Positions 9,238 to 18,258 of a DNA stretch of 64,000 nt are shown here, piece by piece. How positions within the stretch are numbered: position 1 is the stretch's first letter; each line of letters begins with the position of its first letter. This stretch comes from Sphingobacterium puteale (GTDB lineage Bacteria > Bacteroidota > Bacteroidia > Sphingobacteriales > Sphingobacteriaceae): the NCBI RefSeq assembly GCF_003627955.1, contig NZ_RBWS01000011.1, positions 186,001 to 250,000 on the forward strand. Direction: 5' to 3'. The notes beneath the pieces were generated by a model. It was not told the DNA's origin. It worked only from the letters and a program-made list of their open reading frames with translations, and ran no database searches. Position numbers and translations under genes: made by a program.

Positions 9238-9444
9238 ATGCAAGAATTTAAAATCGAAGGGGAATATATACAGCTTATTCAGTTACTTAAAGCTTTAAAT
9301 TGGGTGGAGCATGGCGCTATGGCTCAGTGGGTTGTTGCTGAGGGATATGTGAAGTATAACGGTCAGGTTGATTATCGGAAAAGACTGAAATTGAAGCCCG
9401 GGGATGTTGTTGAATTTGATGGGATGGAAATAAAATTGGTGTAA
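9238..9444 (+). CDS. Small S4-domain RNA-binding protein (YaaA/YbcJ-like)
   Basis: 68 residues that form essentially one S4 domain: LIQLLKALNWVEHGAMAQWVVAEG, GYVKYNGQVDYRKRLKLKPGDVVEFDG. S4 domains bind structured RNA; small free-standing ones are linked to ribosome or tRNA handling, but the target is not defined. It has almost no 5' leader after a strong promoter match and lies 50 bp upstream of aroB, with which it probably shares a transcript. Confidence 0.85.
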   Translation: MQEFKIEGEYIQLIQLLKALNWVEHGAMAQWVVAEGYVKYNGQVDYRKRLKLKPGDVVEFDGMEIKLV

Positions 9445-9494
9445 TATTAAACAATATTGGTAAATAGAAAACTTAAACCTTAAAGAATCGTAGA

Positions 9495-10562
9495 ATGGAA
9501 GTCATAGAAAGTTTGGGCTATCAGGTATATTTTGATGATACGTTGGCCTCACTGGAGACGTTTTTATCGGAACGCAAATATTCAAAAATTATAGTTTTGG
9601 TAGATACCAATACCTTAGACAATTGCTTGCCTTTGTTTCAACAGGCCTTACCTGATTTAACGAACTATGACGTCATAGAAGTAGATCCGGGCGAAGAGAA
9701 TAAAAATATAGATTTTTGTATTGGCGTGTGGCAGAATATGCTTGATTTTGGCGCTGACAGACATTCTTTATTGATTAATCTTGGCGGTGGTGTCGTCACC
9801 GATATGGGCGGTTTTGCCGCATCCACGTTTAAGCGCGGAATGGACTTTATTCAGATTCCGACCACCTTGCTTTCGCAGGTAGATGCTTCTGTCGGCGGAA
9901 AGACAGGAATAGATATGGGAAGCGTGAAAAATATAATCGGAACGTTTACACAACCGCAGGCTGTATTTATCTCAAGCCAATTTTTAAAAACATTGGATAG
10001 CAGGCAACTGATCTCCGGATTTGCTGAAGTCATTAAACATGGGCTGATCTTTGATCATGCGTATTACGAACGTGTGAAAATATTGGATATAACGCAGCTA
10101 GATAATGAACTGGTTAAACATTCTGTTTCCATAAAGAATCAAGTAGTCCTAGAAGACCCCAAAGAAAAAGGGCTTCGTAAAATCCTAAATTTTGGACATA
10201 CCATAGGTCATGCCATTGAGGGATATTCGCTGTTGAACGACCGCAACCCTTTATTACATGGGGAAGCAATTGCTGTTGGAATGATCTGTGAAGGGTACCT
10301 TTCTTATAAACTGAATGGACTTTCGTTGGATGAATTAAATGACCTGATTGCTACTTTCAGAAGATACTTTGAAGATTATACGTTCAGTTCGGTCATAGAT
10401 ACAACTCTGTTGGACCTGATGCGAAATGATAAGAAAAACCTGTCTAATCAGATTGGCTTTGCGCTACTTGATAAGATTGGTAGCTGTCAGTATGATATTT
10501 TCGTCTCTGAGGATGATATTATCGGAAGTCTTGATTTCTACCGAGAACTAATCGCACAATAA
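9495..10562 (+). CDS. aroB: 3-dehydroquinate synthase
   Basis: 355 residues. Catalyses the second shikimate-pathway step (DAHP to 3-dehydroquinate, NAD- and metal-dependent). Motifs are DPGEENK (NAD-binding), INLGGGVVTDMGGFAASTFKRG, IPTTLLSQVDASVGGKTG, and the metal ligands in SGFAEVIKHGLI and NFGHTIGHAIEG plus LLHGEAIAVGM. The length and all key residues are intact. It follows the S4 gene at 50 bp and ends at a strong terminator, so it forms a two-gene unit. Confidence 0.96.
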   Translation: MEVIESLGYQVYFDDTLASLETFLSERKYSKIIVLVDTNTLDNCLPLFQQALPDLTNYDVIEVDPGEENKNIDFCIGVWQNMLDFGADRHSLLINLGGGVVTDMGGFAASTFKRGMDFIQIPTTLLSQVDASVGGKTGIDMGSVKNIIGTFTQPQAVFISSQFLKTLDSRQLISGFAEVIKHGLIFDHAYYERVKILDITQLDNELVKHSVSIKNQVVLEDPKEKGLRKILNFGHTIGHAIEGYSLLNDRNPLLHGEAIAVGMICEGYLSYKLNGLSLDELNDLIATFRRYFEDYTFSSVIDTTLLDLMRNDKKNLSNQIGFALLDKIGSCQYDIFVSEDDIIGSLDFYRELIAQ

Positions 10563-10569
10563 AACTTTG

Positions 10570-10604
10570 AAAAAGCCGTGTACGGGGAGAGTACATGGCT
10601 TTTT
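10570..10604 (+). terminator. Terminator after aroB
   Basis: Fourteen-bp arms (10570-10583, 10591-10604) with one G-T wobble and a 7-nt loop, then a T run. Confidence 0.8.
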
Positions 10605-10696
10605 CTATTACGATCTCAGTTTTAACGTATCGCAGGAAGCTGCGACCTTGATTTATAAAGGACCTAAACTAAAATTTAATAATAACCAACTATATC

Positions 10697-11410
10697 ATGA
10701 ATAAATTCTTCATTTTTCTGTTTTTCTTTTTTGCAGTGAGCATGACCGCCATTGCACAAAAAAGGGTGCTGATTTTTAGTAAAACGCAAGGGTTTAGACA
10801 CAGTAGTATCGAAAAAGGTGCTCAGGTGCTGAAACAATTGTTGGATAAGGAAAAGATTGCCTCGGATCATTCCGAAGATGCGGCTCTTTTTACGGATCAA
10901 GGATTAAAAAAATACGACGCAGTCATCTTTTTAAGTACAACAGGTAATATTTTGGACGACACACAGCAAGATGCATTTGTTCGTTATATTCAATCGGGCA
11001 AAGGCTTTGTGGGGATCCACGCAGCAACGGATACCGAATATGATTGGCCTTGGTATAACGGTTTGGTGGGAGCTTATTTTACGTCTCATCCAGCCGTGCA
11101 GCAAGCAAAGATAGATGTTCTCGACAGGAAACATGCGGCTACCAAACATCTTGATCCGGTCTGGTTACATAAAGATGAATGGTACAATTTTAAGGATGTC
11201 AAAGATGATCTACACGTGTTGATGAAGCTGGACGAGAAAAGTTACAATGGTGGGAAAATGGGGGATAATCACCCGATTTCCTGGAGTCAGGATTACGATG
11301 GCGGAAAAGTTTTTTATACAGGTCTCGGGCATACGGAAGAATCTTATGATGAGCCCAAATTTCAGAAACACTTGATCGGCGGCATCTTATCTGTACTTGC
11401 CAAAAAATAG
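10697..11410 (+). CDS. Secreted ThuA-like domain protein
   Basis: 237 residues with a Sec signal (MNKFFIFLFFFFAVSMTAIAQ). The mature part is a single ThuA/Trehalose_utilisation-like domain, a class I amidotransferase-like fold: KRVLIFSKTQGFRHSSI, YDAVIFLSTTGNIL, GKGFVGIHAATDTEYDW, LVGAYFTSHPAVQQA, then HKDEWYNF and FYTGLGHTEESYDEP. ThuA-like proteins are associated with sugar utilisation, but no enzyme activity is assigned here. It is a single gene with its own terminator, convergent with the TonB receptor. Confidence 0.88.
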   Translation: MNKFFIFLFFFFAVSMTAIAQKRVLIFSKTQGFRHSSIEKGAQVLKQLLDKEKIASDHSEDAALFTDQGLKKYDAVIFLSTTGNILDDTQQDAFVRYIQSGKGFVGIHAATDTEYDWPWYNGLVGAYFTSHPAVQQAKIDVLDRKHAATKHLDPVWLHKDEWYNFKDVKDDLHVLMKLDEKSYNGGKMGDNHPISWSQDYDGGKVFYTGLGHTEESYDEPKFQKHLIGGILSVLAKK

Positions 11411-11451
11411 TATGGTCACCATCGACAATTAGCTTTTAGAAATTTAAATAG

Positions 11452-11488
11452 ATATGCCCCTTAAATAGCTGTTTTTTAAGGGGCATAT
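11452..11488. terminator. Bidirectional terminator
   Basis: ATATGCCCCTTAA (11452-11464) pairs perfectly with 11476-11488. It lies between the convergent ThuA-like and TonB-receptor genes. Confidence 0.8.
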
Positions 11489-11562
11489 TATGCATATGAG
11501 CTTTTACTTCGCTGGTAGTACCATGATTTGTTCTTAAGTGTTTTCCTTTTTCTAAGATAGAC

Positions 11563-13449
11563 CTAGTACTCGAATTTATATTTCGCTCCAAGACTAAACC
11601 ATCTTCCCGGCATTGGTACCGCTGCGGCTTCGATATAACTCTTGTCGAAAATATTTTGTATATCGGCAAAAATAAGAAGGTCAGCAAACTGATGGGAAGC
11701 TCTTATGTCAGCAATAAAATAGTTTTTATAGCTAATACGTTCGTTAAAACGATTGGCTGTTGTCAGCATCCAGTTTTTATGATTTACCGTAAAATTGAGA
11801 ATAACCTGATGTCTTAAATTTTCAATGGCATACTTGGAGCGGACGCCATCTTCAACTTTGATCGTTGGATTTAGATAGTTGTAACTTATTGTCGTGTAAT
11901 ATCGTGTGGTGGCCATTGGATCATTGAGCTGGTAACGAAAAGACCCATTGATTCCATCAACAGTATTTTTTCCAATATTGGAGGGTTTCCATGGAACCAC
12001 GGTTCCTTCAGCAGCTGCGCCCTCGGTTTTTTGCCAGTCTATGAAATCATTTATATTTCGGTGAAAATAGCTCGCCTGAGCAACGATACGGTTGGACAGG
12101 TATTTGATACCACCCTCAATCTGATACGCATTCTCTGATGTTAGCTCTGGATTTCCAATATTGGCAGTTTGATTGGTATAGAGGTCCGTAAATGACGGGA
12201 TGCGTTGAGCAGAACCTGCACTGAAGACAAATTTCCAGCTTTCGGTTATCGCGTAGCCTAAGTCGAGTCCGGGGAACACTTGCCATCCAAACTTGGAATT
12301 GTAATTTATATACGCTCCCGCATTAACCATGAGTTTGGCAATCGCTTCAGTTTTGAATTCTAGGTAACCGCCGTAATTTTCCCGATTATGAGAGCCAATC
12401 GCCGTGCTATTGATTCGTTCAAATCTGCTTTCCAGTCCAATTCCAAAGGAGCCATAATGCTTTTCCAAAACCGCATTTACCTCAGCACCGAAGACGTTGC
12501 TATAATGTTTTGAACGTCCTTTGGTCGTTTCCTTTCCCAAATACCAGTATTCGTCTTCGTTATATCGGTTGCTGAGCCTCGGGCTGATTGAAAATGCAGG
12601 ACTCAGCTGATGTTTCGACTGTATAGATGAAAATGCTGTTTTAACTTGCTCATAAGCTTCTTTATCTGTCGGGGCAGCATAATATCCATTGGCACCAAAC
12701 TGATTGTCAATGTAACCAAAGTTTGCTTTTATTTGATTGGATTCATTGGGCTGATAGGTTGCATCATAATACAGTTTGTTGTTATTGGAGGCTGTATTGT
12801 AACGCTGGCCATTGGAATCTTCATGGCCAAGATAGAGGCCCTGACTTGTAGGTCCACCGTTGAACTGTGCAGCCAGTTGGACTCCTTTTCCGTAGTATTT
12901 TCCCGAGCTGGACTGTTCATTGTCTTTAAATGAAGAGCCGCCGTAAGCTTGTGCAGTAATCAGCTTGGATTCCACTTTTTTGGTCACGATATTGATCGCG
13001 CCGGTCAGGGCATTTATACCGTAGATACGGGAAGCCGGCCCCCGTATGATTTCAATGCGTTCAATCGCTTCCACAGGTACGGGGAGATTCATGTTATGAT
13101 GTGCACTCTGTGGATCCATAATTTTTACACCATTCAGTAGGATAGCTGTTTGTTCAAATGAACCGCCATCTATACTAATATCAGCCTGCGAACCGAATGG
13201 CCCTCTTTGGCGGACATCCACCCCTGGAATATTCGTTAGCAGTTCGTTGATCGAACGGTTTGGAAGACGCTGAATATCCTCCTGTGTAAGGATCTGGATA
13301 TTCTTGCTTTGCTTTGAGAAGGGGATCTGAAGTCTATTCTGATTGATAACAACCTCATTCAATACTTTTGTCTCTTTTACCTGTGCAAAGGAGGTGCCCA
13401 CAGTCAGCACGATGGCAAGTTTTGTTAATGCAGTTTTCTTATTCAACAT
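11563..13449 (-). CDS. TonB-dependent outer-membrane receptor (BtuB-like)
   Basis: 628 residues with a short signal (TKLAIVLTVGTSFAQ), then a plug domain at about 45-160 with LNEVVINQNRLQIPF, DIQRLPNRSINELLTNIPGV, DISIDGGSFEQ, ILLNGVKIMDP and IERIEIIRGPASRIYG, followed by the barrel. It ends in the outer-membrane signature ...KYKFEY with a C-terminal aromatic. It is short for a TonB receptor and resembles the BtuB/CirA group, so cobalamin or a small metal complex is a plausible substrate but is not shown. A TAATTTTG -7-like box at 13596-13603 on this strand would give a leader of about 145 nt. I could not recognise a cobalamin riboswitch in it. Confidence 0.88.
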   Translation of the reverse strand: MLNKKTALTKLAIVLTVGTSFAQVKETKVLNEVVINQNRLQIPFSKQSKNIQILTQEDIQRLPNRSINELLTNIPGVDVRQRGPFGSQADISIDGGSFEQTAILLNGVKIMDPQSAHHNMNLPVPVEAIERIEIIRGPASRIYGINALTGAINIVTKKVESKLITAQAYGGSSFKDNEQSSSGKYYGKGVQLAAQFNGGPTSQGLYLGHEDSNGQRYNTASNNNKLYYDATYQPNESNQIKANFGYIDNQFGANGYYAAPTDKEAYEQVKTAFSSIQSKHQLSPAFSISPRLSNRYNEDEYWYLGKETTKGRSKHYSNVFGAEVNAVLEKHYGSFGIGLESRFERINSTAIGSHNRENYGGYLEFKTEAIAKLMVNAGAYINYNSKFGWQVFPGLDLGYAITESWKFVFSAGSAQRIPSFTDLYTNQTANIGNPELTSENAYQIEGGIKYLSNRIVAQASYFHRNINDFIDWQKTEGAAAEGTVVPWKPSNIGKNTVDGINGSFRYQLNDPMATTRYYTTISYNYLNPTIKVEDGVRSKYAIENLRHQVILNFTVNHKNWMLTTANRFNERISYKNYFIADIRASHQFADLLIFADIQNIFDKSYIEAAAVPMPGRWFSLGAKYKFEY

Positions 13450-13677
13450 GATTTATTTAGTTGCCCTATTAAATACGAACTAATTGAAAATAATGCGGAG
13501 ATATCAGTTTGCATCATTACTTTTAACTAATCTGCACCAGACCGTTTTCGTATCATTCTAAAATTACGGTCAGGCCATTCATAGGTTTTATGCCGCAAAA
13601 TTAAGGCAGATGATCAAGAATGTAAATAGTCCGGTGTCAATATAGTGAGTAGTCCGGTTTTTATCTTTCGGTTCCGA

Positions 13678-14631
13678 TTACATCCATTCTTCGCGGCCAA
13701 TGGGCTTTTTCCCTTGGGTAGTGATGCTATCTTGTTTGTTTTCAATTTTTATTTTGGTACCAGGAGAAAGGTCGGGTTGTCCGGATTCAAGCCAGGCAGA
13801 ATACCAGTAAGAGGCTACACGTTGAATTGTTTTGCGCATTCTCCGTTCCACCATTCCATTCAGTGCCTGGTGATAAGCTTTTGCATAATTATCAGAATAG
13901 GTCCATAGTAATTGATTATTACGCTCAATAAAAGAGTTTTTTTGGGAGGCTTTAAATTGTTTATTAAGAAGCGATTCGATACCGAGCACAGAATCAACCA
14001 GGCGATTACTCTCACGGACAATATTCCACGCTTCATTAAGCGGATCTTCGATATAAATTGCTTTTCCGACAAGAAGATTGTATTTTCCTGCGAACATTTC
14101 GGGCAATCGGCTTTCCCAAAAAGCGTGTATGCCGATCTGACCTGTTAATTGTCCGTTATAATTTTTGGTTGTATGTAAAGGGACGTGGGCGTCAGCGATG
14201 TAATGACCTAAATCTGCCGAATGCTTGATGATTTTATCGTAGTCCTTGGACTGAAAAGCTTTCACCAGTTTGAGATAAGTGAAGTTAATTTGCCAGGGGA
14301 CGATTCCATTTTTGAGTAGCTGTCGTTCTTGGAATTTCTCTTTTGCTTGCGACCAATGTATGGGAATTGAGTCGACCAGACGATCTTCGCGGTAATCTTC
14401 GATGTCTATAAAGTGCCGCGGTCCTTCGGCACTATCAATAAAACAACGCTTATCTGGATCGACAGCTTTCTCCGTAATCAGATCAATGTTGGGTTTGTAA
14501 AACTTTGCCAGCTTTGCGGGGAGTGCGAAAACCGCGTAATGGTTAATTTTTTTATGTGCAAAAAATCCCCATGAGTTAAACGTGAGCAGGATCACAATGG
14601 AAAGTGTCCAAAGGAGAGGAGACTTTATCAT
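13678..14631 (-). CDS. Zinc-dependent phospholipase C / S1-P1 nuclease-like secreted protein
   Basis: 317 residues with an N-terminal signal (LLWTLSIVILLTFNSWG). The mature part begins WGFFAHKKINH, so a Trp and two His can supply the first ligands as in trinuclear-zinc PLC and P1 nucleases. Further ligands fit HFIDIEDY, HSADLGHYIADAHVPLHTT and HAFWE, so the zinc set looks complete. The C-terminus is extended and basic/polar. Either phosphodiesterase activity on phospholipids or on nucleic acids fits the fold. It is a monocistronic gene with no obvious operon partner. Confidence 0.8.
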   Translation of the reverse strand: MIKSPLLWTLSIVILLTFNSWGFFAHKKINHYAVFALPAKLAKFYKPNIDLITEKAVDPDKRCFIDSAEGPRHFIDIEDYREDRLVDSIPIHWSQAKEKFQERQLLKNGIVPWQINFTYLKLVKAFQSKDYDKIIKHSADLGHYIADAHVPLHTTKNYNGQLTGQIGIHAFWESRLPEMFAGKYNLLVGKAIYIEDPLNEAWNIVRESNRLVDSVLGIESLLNKQFKASQKNSFIERNNQLLWTYSDNYAKAYHQALNGMVERRMRKTIQRVASYWYSAWLESGQPDLSPGTKIKIENKQDSITTQGKKPIGREEWM

Positions 14632-14806
14632 AGTAAATTGGTTATTAAATAATTGTTGGTGTTAAATATACGTAAAAAGAAAGTAAATGTATGTTAACTG
14701 GATTGATTTATTGTATTAATTTATATTTTCTTAACCTAACTAAACAATAAAATAATATTGAAATTCGTTAAAATTCATTAATTTGCCGACACAAAATACA
14801 GTCGTT

Positions 14807-15793
14807 ATGAAGATATTGTATGCCGTACAAGGGACCGGTAACGGACATCTAAGCCGTGCCATGGATATTGTTCCCTGTTTGAAAGCCTTAGGAGAAGTGG
14901 ATGTTTTGGTCAGTGGGATTCAGGCGGATCTTTCCTTGCCTTTCGAAGTCAAGTATCGCTTTCATGGTTTAAGTTTCATATTTGGGAAATCCGGGGGGGT
15001 GGATCTGTGGAAGACTTTTATGAGTTCAACCATACGTAAATTTACCAACGAGATCAAGAGTTTGCCGATCGAAGATTATGATCTGGTTATTAATGATTTT
15101 GAGCCCATTTCGGCCTGGGCTTGTCATTCTAAAGATCTACAATGTATTGGATTGAGCCATCAGATCGGCGCCTTGGATCCCGCAAGCCCTAAACCAGAAG
15201 AAAGTGACATGTTAGGGAAGTTTATTATGAAAAATTATGCTCCCGCCACGCATTCTTATGGCTTTCATTTTAAAAGATATGCCAAAAATATTTTTTCGCC
15301 AGTTATCCGCAATGCCGTTCGTGATCTAAGTGTTACGGACGAAGGGCATTATACGGTTTATTTACCGGCCTACGATGATGCACACTTATTGAAACATTTA
15401 ATGAAATTTCCTGATGTGAAGTGGGATGTATTCAGTAAGCACAATTCAAGACCATTTGAAATGAAGAATGTGACCATAAGACCCATCAATAATCAGGCTT
15501 TTATCGATAGTATGGCATCTTCTTCAGGAGTTTTATGCGGTGCGGGTTTTGAAACCCCCGCAGAAGCGTTATATTTGAAAAAGAAACTGTTGGTCGTCCC
15601 AATGAAAAATCAATATGAACAGCATCTGAATGCTGCATCATTGGAAGAAATGGGGGTACCGGTAATTTCGAGTTTAAAACAAAAAAATATGCTAGCCATA
15701 GAGGCTTGGCTAAACAGTAAATCAAGGGTTGAAGTTGACTACCCTAATATAACACAGGAAATTATTGAAGAAATTGTGCAAAAGCACCGCTAA
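14807..15793 (+). CDS. MurG-like family glycosyltransferase
   Basis: 328 residues. The N-terminus MKILYAVQGTGNGHLSRAMDI is the diphosphate/acceptor loop of GT28/GT-B proteins. The C-terminal half has VLCGAGFETPAEALYLKKKLLVVPMKNQYEQHLNA, the nucleotide-sugar-binding segment of MurG/UGT-like enzymes. The start at 14807 is chosen for this conserved N-terminus. It is followed 6 bp later by an FKBP gene, and the three genes to 17426 probably form one transcript. Substrate unknown; many Bacteroidota have this protein as a conserved single copy (recalled, not checked). Confidence 0.85.
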   Translation: MKILYAVQGTGNGHLSRAMDIVPCLKALGEVDVLVSGIQADLSLPFEVKYRFHGLSFIFGKSGGVDLWKTFMSSTIRKFTNEIKSLPIEDYDLVINDFEPISAWACHSKDLQCIGLSHQIGALDPASPKPEESDMLGKFIMKNYAPATHSYGFHFKRYAKNIFSPVIRNAVRDLSVTDEGHYTVYLPAYDDAHLLKHLMKFPDVKWDVFSKHNSRPFEMKNVTIRPINNQAFIDSMASSSGVLCGAGFETPAEALYLKKKLLVVPMKNQYEQHLNAASLEEMGVPVISSLKQKNMLAIEAWLNSKSRVEVDYPNITQEIIEEIVQKHR

Positions 15794-15799
15794 GTAAAC

Positions 15800-16534
15800 A
15801 TGAAGTATATCGCATTAGCCCTATTGTCTCTGACAACCGTCACTGGATTTGCCCAGCAGAAAAAAAAGACCAGTTCGGTCAGAAAAAAAACTACGGCAAC
15901 AAAACCTGGATCAACCAATGTGTTAACTACCAGAGCTGACTCCGTATCGTATGCATTTGGTATGGATATCGGCAAATCGCTGAAATCTACTGAAGTAGCT
16001 TATTTAAAAGCTGATGTTATCGCAAAAGCTATTACTGCTACTTTAAAAAACGAGAAAACCTTATTGGAAGATGGACAAACAAGAGAGGTTATCCAGAAAG
16101 CCATTATGGACATACGCGCGGAGAAAGAGGCCATAAGTCGCGCCCAAGAAGATAAGTTCTTTGCTGAAAATGCAAAAATAGCCGGCATGAAAACAACAGC
16201 CGAAGGAATTCAGTATCTTGTATTAAATCAGGCAGAAGGAGCAAAACCTACCACCAATGACGAAGTTACCGTGCATTACAAGGGAACGTTATTGAACGGG
16301 AAACAGTTTGACAGTTCCTATGATCGCAACGAGCCCTTGAAACTTTCGTTGGGACAAGTGATTAAAGGCTGGCAAATTGGTATTCCATTGATGTCTAAGG
16401 GGGCTAAATATAAGTTTTTTATACCAAGCAGACTGGCCTATGGCGGGCAGGCAAAAGGCAATGATATTCCTGCAAATAGCACGTTGGTGTTTGAGGTGGA
16501 ATTACTTGATTTCAACACAAATGAAACAACGTAA
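15800..16534 (+). CDS. FKBP-type peptidyl-prolyl cis-trans isomerase (FkpA/Mip-like)
   Basis: 244 residues. The signal peptide (MKYIALALLSLTTVTGFAQ) is followed by a Lys/Thr-rich linker, an N-terminal helical dimerisation region (DSVSYAFGMDIGKSLK...), and a C-terminal FKBP domain from about 140 (EVTVHYKGTLLNGKQFDSSYDR, LGQVIKGWQIGIPLMSKGAKYKFFIPSRLAYG, PANSTLVFEVELLD). It is a periplasmic folding catalyst. It starts 6 bp after the glycosyltransferase, and its last 14 bp overlap the start of the aldo/keto reductase, so the three are translationally linked. Confidence 0.92.
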   Translation: MKYIALALLSLTTVTGFAQQKKKTSSVRKKTTATKPGSTNVLTTRADSVSYAFGMDIGKSLKSTEVAYLKADVIAKAITATLKNEKTLLEDGQTREVIQKAIMDIRAEKEAISRAQEDKFFAENAKIAGMKTTAEGIQYLVLNQAEGAKPTTNDEVTVHYKGTLLNGKQFDSSYDRNEPLKLSLGQVIKGWQIGIPLMSKGAKYKFFIPSRLAYGGQAKGNDIPANSTLVFEVELLDFNTNETT

Positions 16535-17426
16535 ATTAGGTAACAGTGGCCTGATGGTTTCGGAAATTGGTTTGGGCTGTATGTCGTTAAAAAGCAATCA
16601 GCCCAAGCAATCCAAAGATATTATCCAAAAGGCCTTCGATATGGGGATTACATTTTTTGATACAGCGGATCTCTATGACAAAGGTCAAAACGAGATGGCT
16701 GTGGGTGAAAGTGTACAGGCTTTTCGCAAACAGATTGTATTGGCCAGTAAAGTAGGTAATCTCTGGCGGGCGGATGGTTCGGGCTGGGACTGGAAAGCAT
16801 CAAAAGATTATATTGTCAAAGCTATTGAAGGGTCACTTTCTCGATTGAAAACAGATTACATCGATCTCTATCAGCTGCATGGCGGTACCATTGATGATCC
16901 GACAGATGAAATTATTGAAGCGTTTGAATTACTGAAGAAGCAAGGGAAGATCCGTGCCTACGGATTGTCGTCTATTCGTCCTAATGTCATTAAAGAATTT
17001 CTGTCAAAATCGGCTATTTCGTCAGTCATGATGCAGTATAATCTCCTGGACAGAAGGCTCGAGGAGGAGATAGATACATTGTTGACCGCGAACGATGTGT
17101 GTATTCTGGCTCGGGGCACACTGGCAAAAGGACTTTTAGTAAATAAACCCGTGGAACCTTATCTTCAATATACGTCGGGAGAGGTATCGCATCTGCTCCG
17201 TAACCTGGACAAGATGGTGAAACAATCGGGAAAAGACAGAACGACTGAAGCCTTATCCTACGTACTTTCCAATCCTGCCGTAGCGACGGCGGTGGTAGGG
17301 GTGAGTACCAAGCTACAACTCGATGAATTGACGGCGACAAAACAGCAGCTTGCCCAATTGAGCGCTCAGGACAAAAAGAAATTACTTGACGGTGTCCGGT
17401 CTTTGCTGTATACCGAACACCGATAG
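16521..17426 (+). CDS. Aldo/keto reductase
   Basis: 301 residues starting MKQRKLGNSGLMVSEIGLGCMSL. The AKR barrel has FFDTADLYDKGQNE (catalytic Asp/Tyr region), VLASKVGN (Lys), DYIDLYQLHGG (His) and a C-terminal NADPH-binding segment (LSYVLSNPAVATAVVGVSTKLQLDE). The tetrad Asp-Tyr-Lys-His is visible. The start lies inside the end of the FKBP gene (14-bp overlap), suggesting translational coupling. Substrate unknown; cytoplasmic. Confidence 0.9.
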   Translation: MKQRKLGNSGLMVSEIGLGCMSLKSNQPKQSKDIIQKAFDMGITFFDTADLYDKGQNEMAVGESVQAFRKQIVLASKVGNLWRADGSGWDWKASKDYIVKAIEGSLSRLKTDYIDLYQLHGGTIDDPTDEIIEAFELLKKQGKIRAYGLSSIRPNVIKEFLSKSAISSVMMQYNLLDRRLEEEIDTLLTANDVCILARGTLAKGLLVNKPVEPYLQYTSGEVSHLLRNLDKMVKQSGKDRTTEALSYVLSNPAVATAVVGVSTKLQLDELTATKQQLAQLSAQDKKKLLDGVRSLLYTEHR

Positions 17427-17433
17427 GTAGCAA

Positions 17434-18177
17434 TTATTTGTTAAAAAATAACTTTAAAATCTTATCAAGATCTTCTTTCGTGTCCACAGCAACAGTTTCA
17501 TGTGTGGTCACCGCGGTTTGTATTGCATATCCGTTTTCTATCCAGCGTAATTGTTCAAGTGCTTCAGCTTCCTCAAGACGCGACACTGGTAGCCGGGTCA
17601 ATGCTCTTAAAGTATCTGCTTGGTAGGCATAAATTCCGATATGTTTGTAGAACTTCTGCTTCTCAAGCCATTGCTCCTGATTAACTCCTCTTAAAAAGGG
17701 GATCGTTTGTCTGCTGAAATAGATGGCTTCACCGGAGACGTTTCGGACAACTTTTGGAATATTCAGATTGAACAATTCTTCCGATGTTTCGATCTCTTTT
17801 ACTAAAGTCGCTATTTTAGTCTGTGGATTTTCAAAGCAAGCTGCAAGTAAATCAATTTGTTCGGGGTTAATAAAAGGCTCGTCCCCCTGAATGTTGATGA
17901 CAACATCATACTCCCGATTATGGCTGACGACTTCGGCACAGCGGTCTGTACCCGATTGATGCGTTTCGGAGGTCATAACTACATTACCGCCAAAAGAGCG
18001 TACTTCGGATGCGATGCGTTGATCGTCTGTGGCAACAATTACCTTGGTTATCTTTTTTGATTTTTTTACCTGTTCGTAGACCCGTTGGATCATGGTCTGA
18101 CCTTCAATATCAACCAACGGTTTGCCGGGAAATCTACTGGAAGCAAACCGCGCTGGAATAATGCCTAAAAATTTCAT
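17434..18177 (-). CDS. kdsB: 3-deoxy-manno-octulosonate cytidylyltransferase
   Basis: 247 residues, the normal KdsB length. It activates Kdo as CMP-Kdo for lipopolysaccharide inner core. Motifs are IIPARFASSRFPGKPL (CTP loop), VIVATDDQRIASEV, SGTDRCAEV, VINIQGDEPFI and YKHIGIYAYQ with LEQLRWIENGY. It is encoded convergently with the aldo/keto reductase (7-bp gap) and lies downstream of the nucleoside kinase terminator, so it is probably its own transcript. Confidence 0.96.
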   Translation of the reverse strand: MKFLGIIPARFASSRFPGKPLVDIEGQTMIQRVYEQVKKSKKITKVIVATDDQRIASEVRSFGGNVVMTSETHQSGTDRCAEVVSHNREYDVVINIQGDEPFINPEQIDLLAACFENPQTKIATLVKEIETSEELFNLNIPKVVRNVSGEAIYFSRQTIPFLRGVNQEQWLEKQKFYKHIGIYAYQADTLRALTRLPVSRLEEAEALEQLRWIENGYAIQTAVTTHETVAVDTKEDLDKILKLFFNK

Positions 18178-18203
18178 GATACTTTGCGAATTTTTACGTA
18201 TTA

Positions 18204-18237
18204 AAAAGCCTGTAAATGGATGATTTTACAGGCTTTT
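18204..18237 (-). terminator. Terminator between the kinase and kdsB genes
   Basis: AAAAGCCTGTAAA (18204-18216) pairs with 18225-18237 over an 8-nt loop. It ends the trpS/kinase transcript on the minus strand. Confidence 0.8.
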
Positions 18238-18258
18238 GTCTATTTTTGTTCTCTGTGA

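Noticed and set aside
13450..13677. Cobalamin riboswitch upstream of the BtuB-like receptor
   Set aside because: Searched the minus-strand leader for the B12 box and conserved core strings; none was found.
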